Position numbers and translations under genes: made by a program. Shown here piece by piece: positions 16,209-24,331 of a stretch of DNA of 64,000 nucleotides. Source of the DNA: Hydrogenophaga flava NBRC 102514 (GTDB lineage Bacteria; Pseudomonadota; Gammaproteobacteria; Burkholderiales; Burkholderiaceae_C); assembly GCF_001571145.1 (NCBI RefSeq), contig NZ_BCTF01000019.1, forward strand, positions 1 through 64,000, in the 5' to 3' direction. The notes below the pieces were generated by a model. That model saw nothing but the letters and a program-made list of their open reading frames with translations, had not been told where the DNA came from and did no database searches. The first letter of the stretch is position 1. Each line of letters opens with the position of its first letter.

Positions 16209-17774
16209 TCAGGCGGCCTGCAGCGCCCCGCGGTGAATCTGGAACGCCGCCACCGAGGCCACCAGATCCCGCGCCTGGTCGTCCAGGCTCTGTGAGGCGG
16301 CGGCAGTCTCTTCCACCAGGGCCGCGTTCTGCTGCGTGGCCTGGTCCAGCTGGGTGATGGCTTCGCCCATCTGGCTCACGCCGGTGCTCTGTTCCTGCAT
16401 GGCGGCGGCAATGTCCACCACCAGCTGGTTCACCCGGCGGATGGACGCCACCACCCCGGTCATCGCGGTGCCGGCCTGGTCGGCCAGCGCGGCGCCCGTA
16501 CCGACCTGGTCCACGCTGGCCTCGATCAGCTGCTTGATCTGCCGCGCCGCATCGGCCGAGCGGCCGGCCAGCGCCCGCACCTCCGAAGCCACCACGGCAA
16601 AGCCGCGCCCCTGTTCGCCGGCCCGCGCCGCCTCCACCGCCGCGTTGAGCGCGAGGATGTTGGTCTGGAAGGCGATGCCGTCGATCACGCCAATGATCTC
16701 GGCGATGCGCCGAGAGGCCTCGTCGATGCTGCGCATGGTGCGCACCACCGCCGTCACCGTTTCGCCGCCGGCCTCGGCCGCTCGCGAAGCGTCGGTGGCC
16801 AGCGTGCGGGCCGCCTGCGCGCTGTCGGCGTTGAGGGCGATGGCGCTGCTGAGCTGCTCCATCGACGCGGCCGACTGTTCCAGCGCGCTGGCCTGTGCTT
16901 CGGTGCGGGCGCTCAGGTCCTTGTTGGCGCTGGCGATCTGCGCCGAGGCCGAGCCCACATGGTCCACCCCGCGGTGCACCTGGCCCACCAGGCTGCGCAG
17001 CCCGTCCTGCATGACGGCCAGCGATTGCAGCAGCTCGGCCACTTCGTCGCGGCCCTGCACCTGGACATCTTTCGTGAGGTCACCGGCCGCGATGCGCCCG
17101 GCCACCGCCACGCCTTCGCGCAGCGGCCGCACGATGCTGCGCGCCAGCACCGCCGAGGCCACCAGGCCCAGCACCAGCGCGGCTGCCCCCAGACCCAGCT
17201 GCAGCAGCTGGGCACCGTCGATGGCGCCGCCCACGGCCTCGCCGCGCTCCTGTGCCAGCTCGTCCTGCAGCGCGCGCAGGGTGTCGATGGGTTGCTGCAG
17301 CCGCGCCAGCGCCGGCAGGGTCTCGCTGCGCAGCAGCTGCCGGGCTTCATCGATGCGGCCGGCCTTCACCAGCGGACCCACCTGGACGAACGAAGCCACA
17401 TAGGCCGCGCGGGACGTGCGCAGCTCGGCCAGCGCGGCCTTGCCTTCGGGCCGCACCACCAGCCGGTCCAGCGTGAGCAGGGCCTCGTCGATGGCCTTGC
17501 GGTTGGCGTCGATGCGCGCCTGCACCACGGGCAACTGCGAGGGCTCCATCAGCAGCAGTTCGGCCGTGTTCAGGCCATTCGCCCGCGTGGCCGTGTCGAT
17601 CACCGACACCGCCGTCACCTTCACCATTTCGTGTTCGATCAGCTGGCGGTTTTCCTGCCCGATCTGTCTCAGCGACAGCAGCGACGAGGCCACCAGCCCC
17701 GCGATGAGCAACAACATCAACCCGAAACCGGCCGCCAGCCGCACACCGATCCGGAACCTGGACACACTCCCCAT
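16209..17774 (-). CDS. Methyl-accepting chemotaxis protein
   Basis: This 521-residue transducer has TM1 at about residues 10-32, a periplasmic four-helix-bundle (Tar/4HB-MCP-like) ligand region to about 185, TM2 at about 190-212, a HAMP domain to about 265 and a long methyl-accepting coiled coil. The highly conserved hairpin tip is seen in EIIGVIDGIAFQTNILALNAAVEAARAGEQGRGFAVVA, with every key residue of the CheA/CheW contact intact. No CheR-binding NWETF pentapeptide ends the protein. I place the start at the ATG at 17774. The ligand is unknown; it is a lone gene downstream of the phosphonate accessory operon. Confidence 0.94.
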   Translation of the reverse strand: MGSVSRFRIGVRLAAGFGLMLLLIAGLVASSLLSLRQIGQENRQLIEHEMVKVTAVSVIDTATRANGLNTAELLLMEPSQLPVVQARIDANRKAIDEALLTLDRLVVRPEGKAALAELRTSRAAYVASFVQVGPLVKAGRIDEARQLLRSETLPALARLQQPIDTLRALQDELAQERGEAVGGAIDGAQLLQLGLGAAALVLGLVASAVLARSIVRPLREGVAVAGRIAAGDLTKDVQVQGRDEVAELLQSLAVMQDGLRSLVGQVHRGVDHVGSASAQIASANKDLSARTEAQASALEQSAASMEQLSSAIALNADSAQAARTLATDASRAAEAGGETVTAVVRTMRSIDEASRRIAEIIGVIDGIAFQTNILALNAAVEAARAGEQGRGFAVVASEVRALAGRSADAARQIKQLIEASVDQVGTGAALADQAGTAMTGVVASIRRVNQLVVDIAAAMQEQSTGVSQMGEAITQLDQATQQNAALVEETAAASQSLDDQARDLVASVAAFQIHRGALQAA

Positions 17775-17822
17775 GCTGAACTCCTGGCGCGCGCACACCG
17801 CGGCCTGATGCGGAGTTCTTCG

Positions 17823-17840
17823 GCGCGGCATGGGCCGCGC
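17823..17840. other. Stable hairpin downstream of the EEP-family gene
   Basis: GCGCGGC-ATGG-GCCGCGC forms a perfect 7-bp stem with a 4-base loop, flanked by a second inverted pair, AGTTCTTC (17814-17821) and GAAGAACT (17852-17859). It follows the stop of the 17858 gene on the minus strand. With no T-tract it is not a classical terminator; a Rho-linked 3' end or processing site is possible. Confidence 0.4.
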
Positions 17841-17857
17841 TGAATACTTCTGAAGAA

Positions 17858-18640
17858 CTATGCCGCCAGCGGCGACCCGCTCTCGGGGAAGCAAAGGTCT
17901 GCGCAGACGCCGCTGTGGTCGCTGGGCCGCACACCCCGGGCGTCCGGGCGGTCGAGCACCACCCCCACAGGCTCTGCAGCCAGCGTGCGGCCGCCGGCCG
18001 GACGGCGCAGCAGGATGTGGTCCAGGTTCCTGGCATGGCCCGCCGCATCCACATGGGTCGCCTTGGTCCGTCCGGCAAAGGCATCGATCAGGCGGCCCTC
18101 CCGCAGGAAGCCGGCGAGTTCTTCGTCCTCGGGGCCGGCGTTGAGGTCTCCGCACAGCACCACCGGCCGCGCCGGATCGGCGCCGTCCATCGCCGCCAGC
18201 GCGGCGGCGAGTTGCTCGCGGCGCAGGTCGGCACGATCGCTCAGGTGCGTGAGGTGCAGGTTGACCAGCCACCAGTCGCCCGCCGGGCCCGGCAGACGCA
18301 CGCATTGCGCCAGGCGCTCGCCGTCCCGCGCATCCTGCGGCAGCACCAGCACCCGCTGCTCCAGCAGGGGCTGGCGGCTGAGCACGGCCAGGCCCGAGGT
18401 CGTGGGCGTGCGGCGCAGGCCCACCGTGCGCAGCTTGGGCCGCGCGGGCACCCAGGACAGGTGCATGCGCAGCGCGCGCGCCAGCGCCAGGGCGGTGTGG
18501 GTGAGTCCGTCCGCGCTGCGCAGGTCCTCCTGCAGGGCGATCGCGTCGGCCGACAGCGCCGCCAGCCCGCCCACCATGGCGTGGACCCGCCGCGGGTAGT
18601 CGCCTTCGGCCTTCCAGGTGTTGAGCGAGACCAGCCTCAT
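17858..18640 (-). CDS. Endonuclease/exonuclease/phosphatase (EEP) family hydrolase in phosphonate locus
   Basis: This 260-residue protein has the EEP-superfamily metal and phosphate-binding residues: Asn in SLNTWK (residue 7), Glu in ALQEDL (about 38), His in NLHLTHL (about 127), Asp/Asn in LCGDLNAGP (about 160), Asp in RNLDHILL (about 205) and the terminal SDHSGV (about 240). The family cleaves phosphodiesters and phosphomonoesters with a metal ion. Its ATG overlaps the phnN stop (ATGA), tying it to the C-P lyase pathway. I infer it may act on the 5-phosphoribosyl-1,2-cyclic phosphate intermediate in place of the missing PhnP. Confidence 0.85.
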   Translation of the reverse strand: MRLVSLNTWKAEGDYPRRVHAMVGGLAALSADAIALQEDLRSADGLTHTALALARALRMHLSWVPARPKLRTVGLRRTPTTSGLAVLSRQPLLEQRVLVLPQDARDGERLAQCVRLPGPAGDWWLVNLHLTHLSDRADLRREQLAAALAAMDGADPARPVVLCGDLNAGPEDEELAGFLREGRLIDAFAGRTKATHVDAAGHARNLDHILLRRPAGGRTLAAEPVGVVLDRPDARGVRPSDHSGVCADLCFPESGSPLAA

Positions 18641-19206
18641 CGCGCGCAGGCGGCGCGATCACCGAAGCGCACCCGCAGCGCCGCGAACAGCATGTCGACG
18701 GCCTCGGTGAGGGGGCCGTCGTTGACGATGCGGATCGCGCTGGCCGGCAGCTCGACCTCGATGCCCCGCGCCAGCCGGTCCGAGATCGCCTGCACGCTCT
18801 CGCGGTTGCGGGCCCGCAGGCGCTGCAGCAGCACATCGGCCGGTGCGGTGATCTGCACCACCGTGGCCTCGGGCCAGTGCCCCAGCAACTGCGGCAGGTG
18901 GCCGCGGGAGCCGTTGACGAACACGCAGTGCCCGCTCGCCAGGGGCGCCAGTTCCGGGCGGCGGATGCCGTAGGCGTGGCCGTTGGCCTGCCAGTGCATC
19001 GCGAAGGCCCCCGCCTGCTGCAGGCGTTCGAACGCCGGCCGGTCCACACACTCGTTGGTCTCGCCACCGGCCTGCGCCGCCCGCGTGATGGTGCGGCGCG
19101 CCCAGTGCGCAGGGGGCATGCCGATCCAGGCCTCGCGCAGGCGGTGCAACACGCTGTCCCTGCCAGCGCCCGAGGGGCCGATCACGTAGATGAGACGTTG
19201 CGTCAT
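18637..19206 (-). CDS. phnN: Ribose 1,5-bisphosphate phosphokinase
   Basis: This 189-residue P-loop kinase related to guanylate kinase has the PhnN start LIYVIGPSGAGRDSVLHRLR and the usual short length. It makes PRPP from ribose 1,5-bisphosphate and ATP, the final recovery step of the C-P lyase pathway. The P-loop reads GPSGAGRDS, with arginine in place of the usual lysine. It overlaps the upstream DUF1045 gene and the downstream EEP gene by ATGA at both ends. Confidence 0.9.
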   Translation of the reverse strand: MTQRLIYVIGPSGAGRDSVLHRLREAWIGMPPAHWARRTITRAAQAGGETNECVDRPAFERLQQAGAFAMHWQANGHAYGIRRPELAPLASGHCVFVNGSRGHLPQLLGHWPEATVVQITAPADVLLQRLRARNRESVQAISDRLARGIEVELPASAIRIVNDGPLTEAVDMLFAALRVRFGDRAACAR

Positions 19207-19916
19207 GCGCGCAGCTCCAGCTGTTCGAGCAGCACGAAGTCAGCGCCCGGGCTCGGTTCGATGAAGATCGAGAGGCGGTCCAGCCGCATCGGTGGCAGGG
19301 CGCCGAACTGCCGCGAGGCGGCCACCCACAACCGGCCCACCACATCGTCCGGCACGCCGGCCAGCGAGCCTGTGAGCGAGAAGTGGAAGCGGAACCGGTC
19401 GAACACCCACGGGTAGCCCCAGGCCAGCATGAGCGCGTCCTCCTCGGGGGTGAGCGGCGCGCGGCGGCGGCGCGCCAGCTCGGCCTCGCTCAGGGGCGCG
19501 GCCAGCGGCTGCAGCCGGCGCACGCAGTCGTCGGCCAGCGCACCCAGCGCTGCCGGGGCGTTCTCCGGCCGCAGCGCCAGGAACGATCCCAGGCGGGTCA
19601 CCTGCAGATCGCCCAGCTCGAACGCGCGGTGCTCGCGGCAGATCGCGGCCACCGCGTCGCGCAGGGCCCAGAGGTTCGATTGCGGCGACAGCCGGAACGG
19701 CGCCTTGAGCGTGGCGTGCCAGCCGTAGCGGCGCGGGTCGGCGGTCAGGGCGGTCTGCACGGCGGCGTCGACCCGGCCGATCTCCGGCATCGGCAGGCCG
19801 CAGCGGCGGGACGCGCAGCGCCCCAGCCACTCGCTGCCGCGCTCCCACCAGTCGGTGCCCGGTGCGGGTGCGGCGTAGATGGCGACGCGGTGCGGCGCGA
19901 GAACGTCATGCGACAT
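19203..19916 (-). CDS. DUF1045 phosphonate-operon protein (2H phosphoesterase-like)
   Basis: This 237-residue protein belongs to the DUF1045 family found in phosphonate operons. Two H-x-T/S motifs, WHATLKAPF (about residue 75) and FHFSLTG (about 185), are the paired catalytic histidine motifs of the 2H phosphoesterase fold, which typically opens or makes cyclic phosphates. The exact reaction is not known to me. The ATG at 19916 overlaps the end of phnF by 11 bases, and the gene is followed by phnN with an ATGA overlap, so it sits in a compact phnF-DUF1045-phnN-EEP unit. Confidence 0.85.
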   Translation of the reverse strand: MSHDVLAPHRVAIYAAPAPGTDWWERGSEWLGRCASRRCGLPMPEIGRVDAAVQTALTADPRRYGWHATLKAPFRLSPQSNLWALRDAVAAICREHRAFELGDLQVTRLGSFLALRPENAPAALGALADDCVRRLQPLAAPLSEAELARRRRAPLTPEEDALMLAWGYPWVFDRFRFHFSLTGSLAGVPDDVVGRLWVAASRQFGALPPMRLDRLSIFIEPSPGADFVLLEQLELRA

Positions 19917-20664
19917 GGTCGTGGTCCACGGTGAGGGTGACGCGGTCGCCCGCGAACCAGGTGCAGGCGTATTCGATCGGCACGCCCTCGGGGTCGACGT
20001 TGACGCTGCTGACATACAGGGCAGGCCGCGCCGCGGGTTGCTTGAGGTGCGCGGCCACATCGGGTTCGGGCAGTCGCGCCGAAATGCGGCTCTGGCGCCG
20101 TGTGTAGTCGGCCACACCGCGTTCGGCAAAGGCCTGGGTGATCGACCCGCTCTGCCGCACCAGATCGTCCAGTCCCGCGAAGCGCGGGCAGGGAAAGTAG
20201 CGGTCGCTGACGTGCAGCGGCTGGCCCCCGCCGTCGCCGATCACCTGCAGGTGCAGCACCGTGCTGCCGCTGCGGATCTCGAGCGCCTTCGCAACGTCCG
20301 CGCTGGCGCGCAGGCTGCGCGAGGCGAGCACCTGCATGCCACCGGGCAGACCGGCCTGCGCCAGGCTCTGGCGGCGCCGCGTGCGGCGGCCCAGCACCAG
20401 GTCGACCGCGAAGTCCTCGACGTAGGTGCCGCTGCCCTGGGTGGAGCGCACCAGGCCGATCTGGCCCAGGCTGGCCAGCGAGCGGCGGATGGTGTGGCGG
20501 TTGACGCCGAACTGCTCGGCCAGCGAATGCTCCGAGGGCAGGCGTTCGCCCGGGGCATAGATGCCGCTGCCGATGGCGTCGGCCAGTTCGTGCGCGATGC
20601 GGGCCCAGAAGCTGTGTCCGGGGTCGGGCAGGAGCAGGGCGGAAGAGGGTGCGGTTCTTGTCAT
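19906..20664 (-). CDS. phnF: PhnF-type GntR/UTRA transcriptional regulator
   Basis: This 252-residue regulator has an N-terminal GntR winged helix (about residues 20-85, with LPSEHSLAEQFGVNRHTIRRSL) and a C-terminal UTRA effector domain (about 100-245). It faces the phnG operon across 74 bases and heads the accessory unit with DUF1045, phnN and the EEP gene. PhnF proteins repress phosphonate genes and are released by a phosphonate-derived ligand or phosphate state. TTGTCTA-containing palindromes before phnG and before phnC are candidate operators. I use the ATG at 20664, preceded by a weak ribosome site. Confidence 0.9.
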   Translation of the reverse strand: MTRTAPSSALLLPDPGHSFWARIAHELADAIGSGIYAPGERLPSEHSLAEQFGVNRHTIRRSLASLGQIGLVRSTQGSGTYVEDFAVDLVLGRRTRRRQSLAQAGLPGGMQVLASRSLRASADVAKALEIRSGSTVLHLQVIGDGGGQPLHVSDRYFPCPRFAGLDDLVRQSGSITQAFAERGVADYTRRQSRISARLPEPDVAAHLKQPAARPALYVSSVNVDPEGVPIEYACTWFAGDRVTLTVDHDHVA

Positions 20665-20708
20665 GAAAGGGACACAGGTGAAACCTAAGCTGGTGGCCGA
20701 CCACAAGT

Positions 20709-20718
20709 TGTCTACACA
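20709..20718. promoter_or_regulatory. Candidate PhnF operator before phnG
   Basis: TGTCTACACA carries TGT and ACA half-sites and lies within AGTTGTCTACACAGA between phnF and phnG. The TTGTCTA core recurs upstream of phnC (27050-27065), the only two phn promoters facing this way. Assignment rests on this recurrence and on the UTRA-type operator style. Confidence 0.45.
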
Positions 20719-20738
20719 GATTTCAGACTACCACCAAG

Positions 20739-21239
20739 ATGTTTCACGCGTTTGACAACACCGGGCCGAACCGGCCCACACCGCGCCCCGAATGGATGGC
20801 CCTGCTGTCCCGCGCGCCGCTGCCCCTGCTGGAGCAGGCGCTGTCCGCGCCCGCCGCCGCGCCGCTGCAATGGCTGCGCAAACCCGAGACCGGGCTGTAC
20901 ATGGTGCAGGGCCGCGCAGGCGGCACCGGCCAGCGCTTCAACCTCGGCGAGATGACGGTGACGCGCTGCGCGCTGCGCGTGGGCGGCGAGGACAGCGCCG
21001 TGGGCGTGGCCTACGTGATGGGCCGCAACCACCGCCAGGCCCAGCTCGCGGCCGTGGCCGACGCCCTGCTGCAGGACCCGGCGCACCACGAGGCGCTGGA
21101 CGGTGCGCTGCTGCAGCCGGTGCGCCAGCACCTGGCGCTGCAGCAGGCGCAGCGCGCCGCACGTGCGCAATCGACCCAGGTGGACTTCTTCACCGTGGCG
21201 CGCGAATCCGGAACACCGGACGAAGGAGAAGACGAATGA
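20739..21239 (+). CDS. phnG: C-P lyase core subunit PhnG
   Basis: This 166-residue subunit of the PhnGHIJ core complex has the family segments RPEWMALLSRAP near the start and the central EMTVTRCALRV-GVAYVMGRNHRQAQLAAVADALLQD, which includes the conserved Gly-Arg-Asp/Asn region. PhnG with PhnI, PhnH and PhnL transfers the phosphonate to the ribose of ATP, displacing adenine. The ATG at 20739 gives a slightly extended N-terminus; the in-frame ATG at 20796 is a possible alternative. Its stop overlaps the phnH start. Confidence 0.93.
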   Translation: MFHAFDNTGPNRPTPRPEWMALLSRAPLPLLEQALSAPAAAPLQWLRKPETGLYMVQGRAGGTGQRFNLGEMTVTRCALRVGGEDSAVGVAYVMGRNHRQAQLAAVADALLQDPAHHEALDGALLQPVRQHLALQQAQRAARAQSTQVDFFTVARESGTPDEGEDE

Positions 21240-21865
21240 AGGCCGACGACCTGCAACAGGTGCGCCCCGGTTTCCGCGATCCGGCCATCGGCAGCCAGGC
21301 GGTGTTCCGCAGCGCGCTGTCGGCGCTGTCGCACCCCGGCCGCGTGATCGAGATGCCCGATGTGTCCGAGTTGCCACGCCATGGCCACGGCGCCGCCGCG
21401 GTGCTGCTGCAGGCGCTGGTGGACAGCGACTGCAGCGTCTGGCTCTCGCCGGCGCTGGCGGGAACCGACGCCGCGGCGTGGCTGCGTTTTCACACCGGCT
21501 GCCACTGGGCGGCCGACGCCGCTTCGGCGCGCTTCCTGTGGGTGGCCGAGGGCGACGCACTGCCCGCGCTGGCCTCGCTGGACGCCGGCAGCGACGCTTA
21601 CCCGGACCAGTCGGCGACCTGCGTGGTCGAGCTGCAGGCGCTGGACGCCGAAGGCGCCGACGGCCTGGTGCTCACCGGCCCTGGCATCGCGAGCGAACAG
21701 TCGCTGTGCGCGAGCGGCCTGCCCGGGGACTTCGTGGACCAATGGGACACCAACCACCGCCGCTTCCCGCGCGGCGTGGACCTGTTCCTGGCCACGCCCA
21801 CCCACATCGCGGGCCTGCCCCGCAGCACGCGCGTCCGCGCAGCACAAACCGCCGTGGAGGCCTGA
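21236..21865 (+). CDS. phnH: C-P lyase core subunit PhnH
   Basis: This 209-residue PhnH has the conserved N-terminal RPGFRDPAIGSQAVFRSALSALSHPGR and the C-terminal stretch LVLTGPGI...FPRGVDLFL that characterise the family. PhnH is a structural, PLP-fold-derived subunit of the C-P lyase core complex without PLP. It is translationally coupled to phnG by an ATGA overlap and followed by phnI at two bases. Confidence 0.95.
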   Translation: MKADDLQQVRPGFRDPAIGSQAVFRSALSALSHPGRVIEMPDVSELPRHGHGAAAVLLQALVDSDCSVWLSPALAGTDAAAWLRFHTGCHWAADAASARFLWVAEGDALPALASLDAGSDAYPDQSATCVVELQALDAEGADGLVLTGPGIASEQSLCASGLPGDFVDQWDTNHRRFPRGVDLFLATPTHIAGLPRSTRVRAAQTAVEA

Positions 21866-21867
21866 CC

Positions 21868-22968
21868 ATGTATGTGGCCGTCAAAGGCGGAGAAACCGCC
21901 ATCCTCAACAGCTACAAGCTGCTGGCCGGGCAGCGCCGCGGCGACCCGCAGCAGGCCGAGCTGAGCGTGGACCAGATCCGCGGGCAGATGAAGCTCGCGG
22001 TGGACCGCGTGATGACCGAAGGCTCGGTCTACGACCCCGAACTCGCGGCGCTGGCGATCAAGCAGGCCGCGGGCGACCTGGTCGAGGCCATCTTCCTGCT
22101 GCGCGCCTACCGCGCCACGCTGCCGCGCCTGGGCACCACGCGGGCGCTGGACACCGCGCAGATGCGCCCGGACCGCCGCATCTCGGCCACCTTCAAGGAC
22201 CTGCCGGGCGGTCAGATCCTCGGCCCGACCTACGACTACACCCAGCGCCTGCTGGACTTCACGCTGCTGGCCAACGCCGCCGCGCCGGGCGTGGACGCGC
22301 CGGCCAGCACCGCCGTGCCTGCGCCCGCGCCGCGCGTGGTCGACCTGCTGAACCAGGAAGGCCTGATCGAGACCCACCCGGTGCCCGAGGGCGACCCCGA
22401 CCCGGTGGACCTGACGCGCGAACCGCTGCGTTTTCCGGCCGCCCGCGCCACGCGCCTGCAGAACCTGGCGCGCGGCGACGAGGGCTTCCTGCTGGCCATG
22501 GCCTATTCGACCCAGCGCGGCTATTCGCACACCCACCCCTTCGTGGGCGAGGTGCGGCTGGGCCAGGTGGCGGTGGAGCTGACACCGGAGGAACTGGATT
22601 TCCCGATTTCCATCGGCGACATCGAGATCACCGAGTGCGAGATGGTCAACCAGTTCGCGGGCAGCAAGACCGAGCCACCGAAGTTCACGCGAGGCTACGG
22701 CCTGGCCTTCGGTCACAGCGAGCGCAAGGCGATGGCCATGAGCCTGGTGGACCGCGCGCTGCGTGCGCCCGAACTGGGCGAGACCGTCGAGGCGCCCGCA
22801 CAGCAGCAGGAGTTCGTGCTCTCGCACAGCGACAGCCTGGAGGCTTCGGGCTTCGTGCAGCACCTGAAGCTGCCGCACTACGTGGACTTCCAGTCCGAGC
22901 TGGAGCTGGTGCGCCGCATGCGCGCCGAAGTCACCCGCCCCGCCGACACCGAACAGGAACGCGCATGA
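21868..22968 (+). CDS. phnI: C-P lyase core subunit PhnI (nucleosidase)
   Basis: This 366-residue PhnI begins with MYVAVKGGE-AI and contains RGYSHTHPFVGEVR and the C-terminal VLSHSDSLEASGFVQHLKLPHYVDFQ, all typical of full-length members. PhnI is the subunit that displaces adenine (or guanine) from the nucleotide so that the phosphonate is joined to ribose C1; the other core subunits are needed for this. The gene follows phnH at two bases and overlaps phnJ by ATGA. Confidence 0.96.
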   Translation: MYVAVKGGETAILNSYKLLAGQRRGDPQQAELSVDQIRGQMKLAVDRVMTEGSVYDPELAALAIKQAAGDLVEAIFLLRAYRATLPRLGTTRALDTAQMRPDRRISATFKDLPGGQILGPTYDYTQRLLDFTLLANAAAPGVDAPASTAVPAPAPRVVDLLNQEGLIETHPVPEGDPDPVDLTREPLRFPAARATRLQNLARGDEGFLLAMAYSTQRGYSHTHPFVGEVRLGQVAVELTPEELDFPISIGDIEITECEMVNQFAGSKTEPPKFTRGYGLAFGHSERKAMAMSLVDRALRAPELGETVEAPAQQQEFVLSHSDSLEASGFVQHLKLPHYVDFQSELELVRRMRAEVTRPADTEQERA

Positions 22969-23882
22969 ACGCCCCACTGCATCCCGAGCTGTTGAGTCCC
23001 GCGGCCCCCGCCACCGAGCCGGGCGTGAACTTCGCCTACCTCGACGAGCGCACCAAGCGCATGATCCGCCGCGCCATCCTCAAGGCGGTCGCCATCCCCG
23101 GCTACCAGGTGCCCTTCGGCTCGCGCGAGATGCCGCTGCCCTACGGCTGGGGCACCGGCGGCATCCAGGTCACGGCCTCGGTGATCGGCCCCGACGACAC
23201 GCTCAAGGTGATCGACCAGGGTTCGGACGACACCGTCAACGCAGTCAACATCCGCCGCTTCTTCCAGCGCACCACCGGCGTCGAAGTCACCACCCGCACG
23301 ACCGAGGCCGACATCATCCAGACGCGCCACCGCATCCCCGAGACGCCGCTGCGCGAGGGCCAGGTGATCGTCTACCAGGTGCCGGTGCCCGAGCCGATGC
23401 AGCGGCTGGAGCCGCGCGAGACCGAGACCCGCACGCTGCACGCGCTCGCCGAGTACGGGCTGATGCACGTCAAGCTCTACGAGGACATCGCGCGCCACGG
23501 CCACATCGCCACCACCTACGACTACCCGGTGATGGTGAACGACCGCTACCTGATGGCGCCGTCGCCGATTCCGAAGTTCGACAACCCCAAGATGCACATG
23601 AACCCCGCGCTGCAGCTGTTCGGCGCCGGGCGCGAGAAGCGCATCTACGCGGTGCCGCCGTACACCAAGGTCGAGAGCCTGGGTTTCGAGGACCACCCGT
23701 TCGAGGTGCAGAAATGGGACGTGCCCTGCGCGCTGTGCGGCGCCACCGACAGCTTCCTCGACGAAATCATCACCGACGACCAGGGCTCGCGCCTGCACGT
23801 CTGCTCGGATTCCGACCACTGCCAGGAGCGGCAGGCGGCGCAGGCCGACGCGGTGCTCATCGGCGCGGGAGCGGCCACGTGA
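22965..23882 (+). CDS. phnJ: Carbon-phosphorus lyase catalytic subunit PhnJ
   Basis: This 305-residue radical-SAM-type enzyme cleaves the C-P bond of ribose-linked phosphonates. Four cysteines, C255, C258, C280 and C286, have the same 3-22-6 spacing as E. coli PhnJ, in which three bind the [4Fe-4S] cluster and the last is catalytic. The N-terminal FAYLDERTKRMIRRAILKA and the glycine-rich PLPYGWGTGGIQ are conserved. The start overlaps phnI and the end overlaps a GNAT gene that begins with GTG. Confidence 0.96.
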   Translation: MNAPLHPELLSPAAPATEPGVNFAYLDERTKRMIRRAILKAVAIPGYQVPFGSREMPLPYGWGTGGIQVTASVIGPDDTLKVIDQGSDDTVNAVNIRRFFQRTTGVEVTTRTTEADIIQTRHRIPETPLREGQVIVYQVPVPEPMQRLEPRETETRTLHALAEYGLMHVKLYEDIARHGHIATTYDYPVMVNDRYLMAPSPIPKFDNPKMHMNPALQLFGAGREKRIYAVPPYTKVESLGFEDHPFEVQKWDVPCALCGATDSFLDEIITDDQGSRLHVCSDSDHCQERQAAQADAVLIGAGAAT

Positions 23883-24331
23883 GCGAGGCCCTGAACCTGC
23901 GCGAAGCCACCGCCGACGACCTGCCGGCCGTGCTGGCGCTGTACGCCCAGCCGGGCCTGGACGACGGTGACGTGCTCGGCGTGGAGCAGGCGCGCGAGGT
24001 CTTCGCCCAGTTCGCGCGTTACCCCAGCTACCGCCTGTTCGTGGCCATCGATGCCGCGGGCGCGGTGGTCGGCAGCTACGCCCTGCTGGTGATGCACAAC
24101 CTGGCCCACCGGGGCACGCCCTCGGCCATCGTCGAGGACGTGGTGGTGGACCAGGCCTGCCGCAGCCAGGGCATTGGCCGTCAGCTGATGGAACACGCCC
24201 GCACGCTGGCCCGCGAGGCCGGCGCCTACAAGCTCGCCCTCTCTTCCAACCAGAAGCGCACACGCGCGCACGCCTTCTACGACGCGCTGGGCTTCCAGCG
24301 CCACGGCATCAGCTTCGTGATCACCCCATGA
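23879..24331 (+). CDS. GNAT family N-acetyltransferase in phn operon (PhnO-like)
   Basis: This 150-residue GNAT enzyme has the acetyl-CoA loop CRSQGIGRQLMEHA (Q/R-x-x-G-x-G) at about residues 98-111 and the C-terminal FYDALGFQRHG. Its GTG start overlaps the phnJ stop and its own stop overlaps the phnK start, so it is fully embedded in the C-P lyase operon. PhnO enzymes acetylate aminoalkylphosphonates so that C-P lyase can process them; position and length fit that role. Family identity is certain, substrate is inferred. Confidence 0.85.
   Translation: MSEALNLREATADDLPAVLALYAQPGLDDGDVLGVEQAREVFAQFARYPSYRLFVAIDAAGAVVGSYALLVMHNLAHRGTPSAIVEDVVVDQACRSQGIGRQLMEHARTLAREAGAYKLALSSNQKRTRAHAFYDALGFQRHGISFVITP

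Noticed and set aside
17823..17840. Hairpin after the EEP gene as a Rho-independent terminator
   Set aside because: It has a strong stem but no T-tract on either strand, so it is listed only as a hairpin.
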